This document shows, piece by piece, positions 1 to 8,418 of a stretch of 64,000 bases of DNA (its first letter is position 1; every line of letters starts with the position of its first letter). The DNA lies in NCBI RefSeq assembly GCF_004365175.1, contig NZ_SOCE01000001.1:2157154-2221153 (forward strand), written 5' to 3'. The position numbers and the translations under genes were made by a program. Source of the DNA: Kribbella voronezhensis. Lineage in GTDB: Bacteria; Actinomycetota; Actinomycetes; Propionibacteriales; Kribbellaceae. Below the pieces are notes generated by a model. The model was not told where the DNA came from, did no database searches, and was given only the letters and a program-made list of their open reading frames with translations.

Positions 1-58
1 GGAACAGGAAGACGAATGCCCCCAGCAACAAAGCGACGAACCGCCACGGACTCTTCAT
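1..58 (-). CDS. Carbohydrate ABC transporter permease, N-terminal fragment (cut by window edge)
   Basis: Only the first 19 codons lie in the window, reading from an ATG at 58-56 towards position 1. They start MKSPWRF and run into a hydrophobic stretch, as expected for the first membrane helix of a MalG-type permease. The ATG overlaps the stop of the upstream MalF-type permease by 4 bases (ATGA). It would be the last visible gene of the lacI-led minus-strand operon. Family assignment rests on position and hydrophobicity only. Confidence 0.6.
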   Translation of the reverse strand, partial: MKSPWRFVALLLGAFVFLF

Positions 59-981
59 CAGCTCTCCCGATCCAGTAGCCGGCGCTGGACCAGCGCCAGG
101 ATCAGCACGCCGATCACCAGCAGTACGCCGATCGCCGAGCCGACGTCGGGATTCCCCTGCTCGATCCCGCGCTGGTACATGATCAGCACCGGCGAGGCGG
201 ACGCTCCGTCCGGACCACCGCCACCGGTCAGCAGGTACGGCTCGGTGAACAGGTTCGCTCCGGTCACGGTGGCCAGCAGCACCACCAGCGTCGTGGCCGG
301 CCGGACCCCTGGCACAGTCACGTTGCGGAACGACTTCCACCGCCCGGCGCCGTCCATCGACGCCGCCTCGTACAGGTCCTTCGACACGTTCTGCAACGCG
401 GCCAGGTAGAGCAGGATGAAGAAGCCGAGTTGCTTCCAGGTGACGTAGATCGCCACGGTCGGCATGGCCAGCTTAGAGTTCACCAGCCACGACGGATCAG
501 GAGCCAGCGGCCCCAGCACAGAGTTCACCAGACCGTCGGAGTTGAACAGGAACAACCACACACCGACCACGGCCACCGAAGCCGTTACGTACGGGACGTA
601 GTAGCTGACCCGGAAGAACCCGCGCCACCGGATGGCTGCGTTCAGCGACCAGGCCAGTAGCAACGAGAGCACCACGGTCAGCGGCACGTTGATCAGCAGG
701 AAGATCCCGACGTTCGCGAACGACCTGCGGACCGCCGGGTCCGACAGCACGGTCGCGTAGTTCGCGAACCCCACCCACGGCCGATCCACGATCGCGCCCG
801 GCGCCGCGAAGAAGTAGTCGTGGAAGGACATGTAGACCGCGAACCCGAGCGGATAGGCGAACACGGCCGCCAGGAACACGACGTACGGCGTGACGAAGGC
901 CGTCCCGATCGGCTGCTTGCCGATCACCCGGCCGACCACCCGGGTGACGCCGCCGCCGGTCGCCCGGTCGCGCGGCCTCAT
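58..981 (-). CDS. Carbohydrate ABC transporter permease (MalF type)
   Basis: Inner-membrane permease of a sugar importer, 307 residues, with about six hydrophobic helices. The binding-protein-dependent transport loop EAASMDGAG is visible near residues 205-213; this EAA loop docks the ATPase subunit. The start overlaps the stop of the binding-protein gene by 4 bases, so translation is coupled. The operon order lacI, binding protein, MalF-type, MalG-type is typical of CUT1 importers in actinomycetes. There is no ATPase gene nearby; a shared MsiK-type ATPase is likely (inference). The sugar transported cannot be told from sequence. Confidence 0.93.
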   Translation of the reverse strand: MRPRDRATGGGVTRVVGRVIGKQPIGTAFVTPYVVFLAAVFAYPLGFAVYMSFHDYFFAAPGAIVDRPWVGFANYATVLSDPAVRRSFANVGIFLLINVPLTVVLSLLLAWSLNAAIRWRGFFRVSYYVPYVTASVAVVGVWLFLFNSDGLVNSVLGPLAPDPSWLVNSKLAMPTVAIYVTWKQLGFFILLYLAALQNVSKDLYEAASMDGAGRWKSFRNVTVPGVRPATTLVVLLATVTGANLFTEPYLLTGGGGPDGASASPVLIMYQRGIEQGNPDVGSAIGVLLVIGVLILALVQRRLLDRES

Positions 982-2267
982 GATCCGGAGGCGAGCTGAT
1001 CGACCTTCTGGACTGCTCCGTCGAGTGCCGCACCTGGATCCTGCTGTCCGAAGATGACCGACTTCGACCAGGCGTCGCGGAAGGTCTGCCAGATCGTGAT
1101 GGAGTTCGGGACGTTCGGCACCTCGACCGTACGGGCCGCCTGGTCGGCGAACCCCTTGTAGTCAGGGTTCTTGGCGAAGTACTCCGGGTAGGCGGTGGAC
1201 ACCCCGTCGCGGAGCGGCATCTGGCCGGTCGCCTGCAGGAACTTGCCGTCCTGCTCCTTGCTGGTGGCGAACTTCAGCACGTCCCACGCGGTACCACGGT
1301 TCTTGCACGCGGAGTACATCGCGACGTTCTTCGCGTCACTGAACGTGTAAGTCTCGGCGGCCGGCTTGCCCGCCGACGTCGGCACCGGCACGGCGCCCCA
1401 CTCGACCTTGCCCTTGTACGTCGCGATCGCCCACGGTCCCACGATCGCCATCGCGGCCTTGCCGTCGACGAACGAGTCGCCGTTGTACTTCTCCTGGGAG
1501 GCCAGCTTGTCGGCGTACAGGGTCCGCCAGAACGCCGCGACCTTCTTGCCCTCCTCCGAGGCGAACTGAGACTTGCCGTCGGCAATCAACTGCTTGCCAC
1601 CGGTCTCGGCCGCGAACAGCGGATAGAAGTCGAACCAGGACTGGAAGAACTCGTTGCTCGGCGCGGGATAGATCGCGAACTTCGCGCCGCCCGCGGCGAC
1701 GACCTTCTTCGAGGTGGCGAGGAATTCGTCGTACGTCGACAGCGGCGGCTTGGCGGTGTCGATCCCGGCCTTGGCGAACGCCTTCTTGTTGTAGAAGATC
1801 ATCACCGGGTTGGCCTTCCACGGCAGCTGGTAGTACTTGCCGTCGGTCGACTTGTACTGCTGCGCGACCTTGCCGCTGCGTTCCTCGATGTACGACTTGC
1901 CGTCGGAGAAGCTGTCGAGCGCCACCAGGCCACCCTGCTTCTGGAACTGCGAGACCGACGCCGGCGAGGTGTTGAAGATCAGGCAGGGCGCGTTCCCGGC
2001 CGTGATCGCGGCACCGATGACCTCCTCGGACGACTTGCCGGTCGGGATCTCCTGGCCGGTCACCTTCTGGTCCGCGTGCGCGGAGTTCCAGGAGGCGACC
2101 ATCTGCTTGGCCCAGGCGACTTCCTCGGCGTTGTTGGAGTACCAGACCGTGATCGGTCCCTTGGCCTGCGCGGCTGCGTCGGAGCTGCCGCCACCGCCAC
2201 CGCCACAGGCGGCCGCGGTACCGGCCAGTCCCAGCGCGAGCAGGACGGATGTGACTTTTCGCTTCAT
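978..2267 (-). CDS. Carbohydrate ABC transporter substrate-binding lipoprotein
   Basis: Extracytoplasmic sugar-binding protein of family 1, 429 residues. A basic N-terminus and hydrophobic stretch lead to a lipobox with cysteine 21 (TAAACG), followed by a Gly/Ser linker. The mature protein therefore should be lipid-anchored outside the membrane. The start ATG overlaps the lacI stop (TAATG), and its ribosome site GGAGGAG lies inside the last lacI codons. This is the second gene of the lacI-led operon. Substrate unknown. Confidence 0.93.
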   Translation of the reverse strand: MKRKVTSVLLALGLAGTAAACGGGGGGSSDAAAQAKGPITVWYSNNAEEVAWAKQMVASWNSAHADQKVTGQEIPTGKSSEEVIGAAITAGNAPCLIFNTSPASVSQFQKQGGLVALDSFSDGKSYIEERSGKVAQQYKSTDGKYYQLPWKANPVMIFYNKKAFAKAGIDTAKPPLSTYDEFLATSKKVVAAGGAKFAIYPAPSNEFFQSWFDFYPLFAAETGGKQLIADGKSQFASEEGKKVAAFWRTLYADKLASQEKYNGDSFVDGKAAMAIVGPWAIATYKGKVEWGAVPVPTSAGKPAAETYTFSDAKNVAMYSACKNRGTAWDVLKFATSKEQDGKFLQATGQMPLRDGVSTAYPEYFAKNPDYKGFADQAARTVEVPNVPNSITIWQTFRDAWSKSVIFGQQDPGAALDGAVQKVDQLASGS

Positions 2268-3292
2268 TACTCCTCCAAAAGAGCCGTGGAGCCCCGGACG
2301 ACCAGTTGGGCCGGTGGGAGTTCCACATCGGCGACGTCACCGTCGCCGTCGATCGACTGGATCAAGGTGGTGGCCGCGGTGGCGCCGAAGGCGAACGGAT
2401 CGGCGCGCACGGTGGTCAACGCGGGATGGACGAACTCGGCGAGTTCGCTGTCGTCGAAGCCGGCGACGCTGAGGTCGTCGGGCACGGTCAGGCCGGCCTG
2501 GTGGGCCGCCCCGATGCCCGCGATCGCCATCCGGTCGTTGGCGTAGACGATCGCGGTCGGCGGTTCGGGAAGGGCGAGCAGCCGGCGGGTGGCCTCGGTT
2601 CCGCCGGCGGCGGTGAAGTCACTGACCTCGACCCCGATCGGCTCGAGCCCGGCCGCGGCCAGGGTCTCGGTGAAGGCTTGTGAGCGGGCGGTCGCGTGCA
2701 CGAAGGCCGGCGGCCCGGCTACGTGGGCGATCCGCCGATGCCCGAGCTGGAGCAGGTGCTCCACGACGGCGACCGTGCCCGGGCGGTCGTCGAGGCAGAC
2801 CGCCGGGAAGGGCGAGGAACCGACCGGACGGTTCAGCGTGACGGCGGGCAGGCCGAGCTCCACCAGCAGCTCGATCCTGGGGTCCTCGTGCCGGAGGTCG
2901 GACAGGAAGACACCGTCGACCCGGCCGTCCTGAGCGAGCCTGCGATACCCGGCCGCCTCGTCCTCGCCGGCCGTCACGACCTGCAGGACGAGAGCCTGCC
3001 CGCGCGGCGCCAGCACACTCTCCACCCCGGCGATGAAGGCCGGGAAGAACGGGTCCGACGACAGCACGGCCGGGTCCCGGGTGATCACCAGGCCGAGCGC
3101 GAACGCCTTCGAGACCGACAGCGAGCGAGCCCGGCTGCTGGGCCGCCAGCCGAGCTCGTCGGCGGCGGCGAGGATCCGGTCGACCGTCGTCCGGGCCAGG
3201 CCCGGACGGCCGTTCAGGGCGAACGAGACAGCACCCTTGGACACGCCTGCCCGGGTGGCCACGTCCGCGATGGTCGGCCGTTCCTTGCTCAT
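2267..3292 (-). CDS. LacI-family transcriptional regulator
   Basis: DNA-binding repressor of 341 residues. The N-terminal helix-turn-helix (TIADVATRAGVSKGAVSFAL) spans residues 7-26, followed by the hinge helix and a periplasmic-binding-protein-like effector domain. I chose ATG 3292 because ACGAGG lies five bases upstream; a GTG six bases earlier (3298) has the same motif touching it. It is first in the minus-strand operon and just downstream of two operator-like palindromes, so it probably represses itself and its sugar importer. It may also affect the divergent operon. Effector unknown. Confidence 0.93.
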   Translation of the reverse strand: MSKERPTIADVATRAGVSKGAVSFALNGRPGLARTTVDRILAAADELGWRPSSRARSLSVSKAFALGLVITRDPAVLSSDPFFPAFIAGVESVLAPRGQALVLQVVTAGEDEAAGYRRLAQDGRVDGVFLSDLRHEDPRIELLVELGLPAVTLNRPVGSSPFPAVCLDDRPGTVAVVEHLLQLGHRRIAHVAGPPAFVHATARSQAFTETLAAAGLEPIGVEVSDFTAAGGTEATRRLLALPEPPTAIVYANDRMAIAGIGAAHQAGLTVPDDLSVAGFDDSELAEFVHPALTTVRADPFAFGATAATTLIQSIDGDGDVADVELPPAQLVVRGSTALLEE

Positions 3293-3312
3293 CCGCACCT
3301 CGTTCTGAGTGT

Positions 3313-3348
3313 TTAAACCGGTTTAATTGCTCACTAAACCGGTGTAAA
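3313..3348 (-). promoter_or_regulatory. Promoter with two LacI-type operators upstream of lacI
   Basis: A perfect 14-bp palindrome TTAAACCGGTTTAA lies at 3313-3326. A second copy, TAAACCGGTGTA with one mismatch in its half-sites, lies at 3335-3346. Their centres are 21 bp apart, two helical turns, so both sites face the same side of the helix. On the minus strand TTTACA (3348-3343) and TTAAAC (3326-3321), 16 bases apart, could be the -35 and -10 boxes, overlapped by both operators. The CCGG-centred symmetry suits a LacI-family repressor. Binding is inferred. Confidence 0.7.
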
Positions 3349-3430
3349 CGCACACAGTCAAGAGGTCAGTCGCAACTGCGCAGTAACGCGCTCTTCGAGA
3401 AGTTCCACGCAGTCGTTTGCAGTCTCTCCC

Positions 3431-3460
3431 TTGACGAGGCGGCTACCGCATCGCTTAACT
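3431..3460 (+). promoter_or_regulatory. Candidate promoter for the GH114 operon
   Basis: TTGACG (3431-3436) and TTAACT (3455-3460) are separated by 18 bases, a reasonable vegetative-type promoter facing the plus-strand operon. Transcription would start near 3467, directly in front of an inverted repeat. Prediction only. Confidence 0.45.
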
Positions 3461-3469
3461 AGGGCGCCA

Positions 3470-3489
3470 GGCACCAAGGAATTGGTGCC
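3470..3489. promoter_or_regulatory. Inverted repeat, candidate operator of the GH114 operon
   Basis: Eight-base arms GGCACCAA and TTGGTGCC flank a GGAA centre. The repeat sits just after the predicted transcription start of the plus-strand operon, where a repressor would block initiation. Its sequence differs from the CCGG-centred operators upstream of lacI, so a different regulator may be involved. It could also fold as a 5'-leader hairpin. Confidence 0.45.
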
Positions 3490-3598
3490 GAGTGACGCAC
3501 CCAGCCGGTAGAGGGCCCCAGCGTCCGAAGTCCGGTACTCCGGCGCCAGGGCTCGTGCCCGAGGCGGGGTAGCGTCCACGGGACCGATGGAGCCAATC

Positions 3599-4417
3599 GT
3601 GTCCGAATCTCGCCCGCTCTCCCGCCGCCTGCTGCTCGCCGGTCTCGCTGCCGCCCTGGCACTGACGGCCCTCGTCTCGGTGCTCAGCCGCAACGACGCC
3701 TCGGCAGCCGCCACCCTCCCGCCGACCCACGCCAAGTTCGACTACCAGATCGGCGGCGCCTACAAGCCACCGTCGGGCGTCCAGGTCGTCACCCGCGACC
3801 GGACCGCCGCACCCGCTGCCGGCCTCTACAACATCTGTTACGTCAACGCCTTCCAGGTCCAGCCCGGTGAGCAGAGCCAGTGGGACTCCGACCTGCTGCT
3901 GCGCGACGCCCAGGGCAACGTCGTGATCGACGAGGACTGGGGCGAGGCGCTCCTGGACATCCGCACCACCGCCAAGCAGACCCGGATCGCGGCCAAGGTC
4001 AACGGCTGGATCGACGGCTGCGCAGCCAAGGGCTACCAGGGCATCGAGCCGGACAACTACGACAGCTACAGCCGCTCGAAGAACCTGATCACCACCGGCC
4101 AGGCCAAGGCGTACCTGAAACTCCTGGCCACCCACGCGCACACGAAGAACCTCGCCATCGCCCAGAAGAACACCGTGGAACTGGCCGGTTCGCGTCAGTC
4201 GGTCGGCCTGGACTTCGCGGTCGCCGAGGAATGCGGTCAGTACGACGAGTGCGGCGACTACACCGCTGCCTTCGGCAACAACGTGATCGTGATCGAGTAC
4301 ACCGACAGCGGCCGGAAGAAGGCCTGCAGCGGTTTCGGCACCAGGTTGAGCATCGTGCAGCGCGACGTGGACGTCTCCGTCCCCGGCGACAGCGGCTACG
4401 TCCGCAAGACCTGCTGA
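3599..4417 (+). CDS. Secreted endo alpha-1,4-polygalactosaminidase-like glycosidase (GH114)
   Basis: A 272-residue secreted protein of the GH114/TM1410 TIM-barrel family, whose characterised members cut alpha-1,4-linked galactosamine polymers. Arginines and a hydrophobic signal stretch come first; the mature part carries the family pattern GIEPDNYD (acidic residues about 150-155) and an AVAEECGQYDEC segment near residue 210, candidate catalytic acids. GTG 3599 has GGAG six bases upstream; an in-frame ATG at 3587 lacks a good site. The stop lies 39 bases before the binding-protein gene, so it likely heads the operon and releases oligosaccharides for it. Substrate is inferred from family. Confidence 0.8.
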   Translation: MSESRPLSRRLLLAGLAAALALTALVSVLSRNDASAAATLPPTHAKFDYQIGGAYKPPSGVQVVTRDRTAAPAAGLYNICYVNAFQVQPGEQSQWDSDLLLRDAQGNVVIDEDWGEALLDIRTTAKQTRIAAKVNGWIDGCAAKGYQGIEPDNYDSYSRSKNLITTGQAKAYLKLLATHAHTKNLAIAQKNTVELAGSRQSVGLDFAVAEECGQYDECGDYTAAFGNNVIVIEYTDSGRKKACSGFGTRLSIVQRDVDVSVPGDSGYVRKTC

Positions 4418-4456
4418 CCCCCATCCTCCACCAGTAGTCCTCTCAGGAGGTCACCC

Positions 4457-5743
4457 ATGTCATCACCATCCCGTCGCGACGTCCTGCGCGCGGCCGCCGT
4501 CCTCGCCGCTGCCGGCACCCTCGGCGCCTGTGGCAAGTCCGGGAACGACGGAGCCGGCGCCGACGGCGTCGTCACGATCGATCTCTGGCACGGCCAGGTC
4601 GACACCGGCAAGAAGGCGATCGATGCCTTGGTCAACGAGTTCAACAAGACCCATCCCAAGATCAAGGTGGTCGGTGGTGGTGGCGGGGTGACCGCCGACA
4701 GCATGCTGCAGAAGGTCACTGCGGGGCTGGCGGCCGGGTCCTTCCCGGACATCGCGTACATCTTCGGCTCGGATCTGGCCAGCATGACCCGCAGTCCCCA
4801 GGTGGCCGACCTGACCTCGGCCGTGGATCTCAAGGACTACTGGCCGGCCGCGAGGGACGCGGTGACCGTGCAGGGCAAGGTGCGCGCGATGCCGGCCCTG
4901 GTCGACTCGCTCTGCGTTGTCTACAACAAGAAGCTCTTCGCGGCGGCCGGGGTGCCGGTGCCGAAGGCGGGCTGGACCTGGGACGACTTCATCGCCACCG
5001 CGCAGAAGCTCACCAATCCAGGGAAGGGCGTCTTCGGCACCGGCTGGCCGGGCGTCGGCGACGAGGACACCGTCTGGCGGCTGTGGCCGATGATCTGGGA
5101 CCTCGGCGGTGACGTCGTCAGCGCGGACGGCAAGACCGTCGGTTTCGACAAGGTCGGCGAGCAGGCACTCGGCACGCTCGACCGCTTGCGCACCGACAAG
5201 TCCCTGTACGTCGACCCGAAGCCCGGTGGCGAGCAGCTCTACCAGGTCTTCCTCGGTGGCCGGATGGGAATGGTTGCCACCGGCCCCTGGCAGCTCCCCG
5301 ACGTGATCGACAAGGGCCTCGACTACGGCGTCGCCCCGCTCCCCTCGTACTCCGGTAAGCCGCTGACGATCTCCGGGCCGGACACCTGGACCGTGTTCGA
5401 CAACGGCTCCGCGAAGGTCAAGGCCGCGACCGAGTTCCTCACCTGGCTGACGAATCCCCAGCAGGACGTGCGTTGGGACATCCAAGGTGGCAGCCTCCCC
5501 CTGACCACCGCGTCGGCCGCACTGCCCGAGTGGAAGAAGCACGCCACCAGTACTACGGGGTTGCAGGTCTTCGTGGATTCGCTCGAGACCGCCCGGGTCC
5601 GGCCGACCATCACGGCGTACCCGAAGATCTCCCAGCAACTCGGCCAGGCGATCGTCGCGGTCCTGCTGGGCAAGAAGTCACCGGCCGACGCGCTGAAGGA
5701 CTGCGTCGAGCAGTCCAACTCCATCCTGGCTGTGCCGAACTGA
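4457..5743 (+). CDS. Carbohydrate ABC transporter substrate-binding lipoprotein
   Basis: Family 1 sugar-binding protein of 428 residues. The signal has twin arginines (SRRDVLR, residues 5-11) and a lipobox ending at cysteine 25 (GAC), so Tat export followed by lipidation is possible. A strong AGGAGG site lies six bases before the ATG. It sits between the secreted GH114 enzyme and two permeases and probably captures the released oligosaccharides. It overlaps the next permease start by one base (TGATG). It is clearly a different protein from the binding protein of the lacI operon. Confidence 0.93.
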   Translation: MSSPSRRDVLRAAAVLAAAGTLGACGKSGNDGAGADGVVTIDLWHGQVDTGKKAIDALVNEFNKTHPKIKVVGGGGGVTADSMLQKVTAGLAAGSFPDIAYIFGSDLASMTRSPQVADLTSAVDLKDYWPAARDAVTVQGKVRAMPALVDSLCVVYNKKLFAAAGVPVPKAGWTWDDFIATAQKLTNPGKGVFGTGWPGVGDEDTVWRLWPMIWDLGGDVVSADGKTVGFDKVGEQALGTLDRLRTDKSLYVDPKPGGEQLYQVFLGGRMGMVATGPWQLPDVIDKGLDYGVAPLPSYSGKPLTISGPDTWTVFDNGSAKVKAATEFLTWLTNPQQDVRWDIQGGSLPLTTASAALPEWKKHATSTTGLQVFVDSLETARVRPTITAYPKISQQLGQAIVAVLLGKKSPADALKDCVEQSNSILAVPN

Positions 5744-6675
5744 TGGCCAGCGTCGTCGGCACGTTCACGATCGATCCACGAGCCCGGCGGGCCGCGGCGA
5801 AGCGTCGTACCAGGGGTGAAGGGGCGACCGCCTGGGCGTTCGTCAGTCCGTCGGTGCTGATCATCCTCGGGCTCAGCATCGTGCCGGTGCTGTGGTCGTT
5901 GTTGCTGTCGTTCCAGGTCAACGACCTCGTCTCGCCGAGCCGGTGGGTCGGATTCGCCAACTACAAGGCATTGTCCGCCGACCCGGCGTTCCAGGCGGCG
6001 GTCGAGCACACCTTGGTCTACACGGCGCTGTACGTTCCGCTCAGCGTCGTCGGCGGGCTGGGGATCGCCTTGATGCTGGACCGGCAGATCCGGTTCATCA
6101 GCATCTACCGCACGCTGGTGTTCGTGCCGTTCGTGGTGTCGGCGGCAGCGCAGGGCGTGCTGTTCTCGTTCGTGCTCGACCCGGAGTTCGGGGCGGCGAA
6201 CTCGGTGCTGCACAAGTTCGGCCTGCCTGCGCAAGGGTTCTTCAGCGATCCCGGCCAGGCGCTCTACCTGCTGGTCGCGATCTCGTTGTGGAGCGGGACC
6301 GGCTTCTGTGTGATCGTCTATCTCGCTGCCCTGCAAGGGGTTCCGGGCGAGTTGGTCGAGGCGGCCAGGATCGACGGAGCAGGACGAGCCGGCGTACTGC
6401 GGCATGTGGTGCTGCCGACGCTCACTCCGGTCACCGTGTTTCTCGCGCTGTTTCAGGTGATCAACGCGTTGCAGGTGTTCGATCTGGTCTTCGTCACCAC
6501 CAAGGGCGGCCCGCTGGGATCGACGACGGTGATCGTCTACTTCATCTGGGAGAAGGCGTTCAAGAGCTTCACGGCCGGCTACAGCGCCGCGGCGGCGTAC
6601 GCGTTGGCTGTCGCACTACTGCTCGCTGGACTGGCTCTGCAGTTGTACCAGCGCCGACGGAAGGGGGTCCGATGA
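5743..6675 (+). CDS. Carbohydrate ABC transporter permease (MalF type)
   Basis: Inner-membrane subunit of 310 residues with about six helices. The EAA loop (EAARIDGAG) near residue 206 is the contact site for the ATPase. The ATG shares its A with the stop of the binding-protein gene, so I start here rather than at upstream in-frame codons inside that gene. It works with the next permease and the shared ATPase to import the sugar bound by the lipoprotein. Confidence 0.93.
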   Translation: MASVVGTFTIDPRARRAAAKRRTRGEGATAWAFVSPSVLIILGLSIVPVLWSLLLSFQVNDLVSPSRWVGFANYKALSADPAFQAAVEHTLVYTALYVPLSVVGGLGIALMLDRQIRFISIYRTLVFVPFVVSAAAQGVLFSFVLDPEFGAANSVLHKFGLPAQGFFSDPGQALYLLVAISLWSGTGFCVIVYLAALQGVPGELVEAARIDGAGRAGVLRHVVLPTLTPVTVFLALFQVINALQVFDLVFVTTKGGPLGSTTVIVYFIWEKAFKSFTAGYSAAAAYALAVALLLAGLALQLYQRRRKGVR

Positions 6676-7490
6676 AGAAGCTGCCGTTCAGCCCGTGGCA
6701 CTTCGTCCTGGCTCCGCTGGCGTTGCTGTTCGCGCTGCCGTTGATCTGGTTGCTGGTCAGCTCGGTGATGAGCAATGCGGAGATCAACAAGTTCCCACCG
6801 GCGCTGTGGCCGTCGGGGATCAAGCTGGACGGCTACCGGTTCGTGCTCGGGAACGCCTTGTTTCCCCGGTGGTTCCTGAACTCGTTCATCGTCTCGGCCG
6901 TCGCGGTGACGGCGAACCTGGTGTTCGGCTCGCTCGGCGGGTACGCGTTCGCGCGGATGCGCTTCGCGGGCTCGCGGCTGCTGCTCGGGCTGATGCTCGC
7001 GACGATGGTGATCCCGTTCCAGCTCACGATGATCCCGACCTTCCTGGTGATGAAGGATCTCGGCCTGATCGACACCCTCGGCGCATTGATCGTGCCTTCG
7101 CTGGTGACGCCGTTCTCGGTGTTCCTGTTCCGCCAGTTCTTCGTCACGCTGCCGCGCGAACTGGAGGAGGCAGCCTGGATCGACGGCTGCGGCCGGCTCC
7201 GGATCCTGGTCTCCGTCGTCCTCCCGCTCGCCCGGCCCGCGCTCAGCACGGTCGCGGTCCTGACGTTCCTGAGCACCTGGAACGACCTGACCTGGCCGCT
7301 GATCGCGATCAACCATGACTCGAACTACACCCTCCAGCTCGGACTGACCACCTTCCAGGGCCAGCACCACACCCAATGGGCGGCCGTGATGGCGGGCAAC
7401 GTCATCACCGTGCTGCCGGTGCTGCTCGGCTTCCTGCTGGCCCAGAAGGCGTTCATCCGCTCGCTGGCCGCTACCGGACTCAAAGGCTGA
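6672..7490 (+). CDS. Carbohydrate ABC transporter permease (MalG type)
   Basis: Second permease subunit of the plus-strand importer, 272 residues with six predicted helices. The EAA loop reads EEAAWIDGCG near residue 165. The start overlaps the upstream permease stop by 4 bases (ATGA). No ATPase gene follows; the operon continues directly into sugar-metabolising enzymes, the usual sign of an MsiK-dependent system in actinomycetes (inference). Confidence 0.93.
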   Translation: MKKLPFSPWHFVLAPLALLFALPLIWLLVSSVMSNAEINKFPPALWPSGIKLDGYRFVLGNALFPRWFLNSFIVSAVAVTANLVFGSLGGYAFARMRFAGSRLLLGLMLATMVIPFQLTMIPTFLVMKDLGLIDTLGALIVPSLVTPFSVFLFRQFFVTLPRELEEAAWIDGCGRLRILVSVVLPLARPALSTVAVLTFLSTWNDLTWPLIAINHDSNYTLQLGLTTFQGQHHTQWAAVMAGNVITVLPVLLGFLLAQKAFIRSLAATGLKG

Positions 7491-7491
7491 T

Positions 7492-8418
7492 ATGAAGACT
7501 TTCGACCTGCTCGTCATCGGCGACGCCAATCCCGACGTGGTGATCGGCCCGGTGAACCAACCCCTCACCTTCGGACAGCGCGAACGCCTGGTCCCGACGG
7601 GATCGCTGTGCCTGGGTGGATCCGCCGCGATCATGGCCTGCGGTGCCGCCCGGCTCGGCCTCAGCGTCGCGTTCGCCGGCCGGATCGGCGACGACCCGGC
7701 CGGCGCCTTCGTCCGCGCGGCGCTGGAAGAACGCGGCGTCGACACCACCGCGCTGGTGGTCGACGCCATCCTGCCGACGCCGCTGACGACGGTGCTCACG
7801 TCGGCCGGGGATCGCGCGATCCTGACCGCTGCCGGCTGCCTGCCCGCCACCACGGCGTACGACGTACCGGCCGAGTTGCTCAGGTCGGTCCGGCATGTGC
7901 ACGCGGCGTCGTTCTACCTGATGCCGGAGCTGGCCAGCGGGCTGGCCGGGTTGTTCAAGGAGGCGCGGAGCAACAAGGCGACCACCTCGCTCGACACCAA
8001 CGACGACCCGGCCGACCGCTGGGACCGGATGGTGCTCGACCCCGTTCTGCGCGTCACCGACATCCTGCTGCCGAACGCGGCCGAGGCGCACGCGCTCACC
8101 GGCCACCCCGTCCTCGCCGACGCCGCCGGAATTCTGGCCCGGCGCGGACCGCTGGTGGTGGTGAAGAACGGAGCCGACGGGGCGATCGCCCACGACGGAT
8201 CCTCCGTACTCCGGGCCGAGGCGCTGCCGATCGAACCGGTCGACACGGTCGGCGCGGGCGACAGCTTCGACGCGGGCTTCGTCACCGCCGTACTGCGTGG
8301 CTTGGGCCGGCCGCAAGCGCTCGCGATCGCGGCTGCCTGCGGCTCGCTGTCGACCCGTGCAGCGGGCGGTACCGCGGCCCAGCCCGACTGGGACCTGGCG
8401 CTGGAGAGTGCCCGATGA
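7492..8418 (+). CDS. PfkB-family carbohydrate kinase
   Basis: Ribokinase/fructokinase-like sugar kinase of 308 residues. The N-terminus has the GDANPD substrate-binding start of the family. The C-terminal signature DTVGAGDSFDAGF near residue 250 contains the catalytic Asp and the anion hole for ATP. It starts one base after the permease stop and overlaps the GH4 gene by 4 bases. It probably phosphorylates a sugar released by the glycosidase; galactosamine, N-acetylgalactosamine or galactose are candidates. Exact substrate unknown. Confidence 0.9.
   Translation: MKTFDLLVIGDANPDVVIGPVNQPLTFGQRERLVPTGSLCLGGSAAIMACGAARLGLSVAFAGRIGDDPAGAFVRAALEERGVDTTALVVDAILPTPLTTVLTSAGDRAILTAAGCLPATTAYDVPAELLRSVRHVHAASFYLMPELASGLAGLFKEARSNKATTSLDTNDDPADRWDRMVLDPVLRVTDILLPNAAEAHALTGHPVLADAAGILARRGPLVVVKNGADGAIAHDGSSVLRAEALPIEPVDTVGAGDSFDAGFVTAVLRGLGRPQALAIAAACGSLSTRAAGGTAAQPDWDLALESAR

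Noticed and set aside
3358..4141. Minus-strand open frames opposite the GH114 gene
   Set aside because: Antisense to a gene with signal peptide, family motifs and operon context; no ribosome site or domain.
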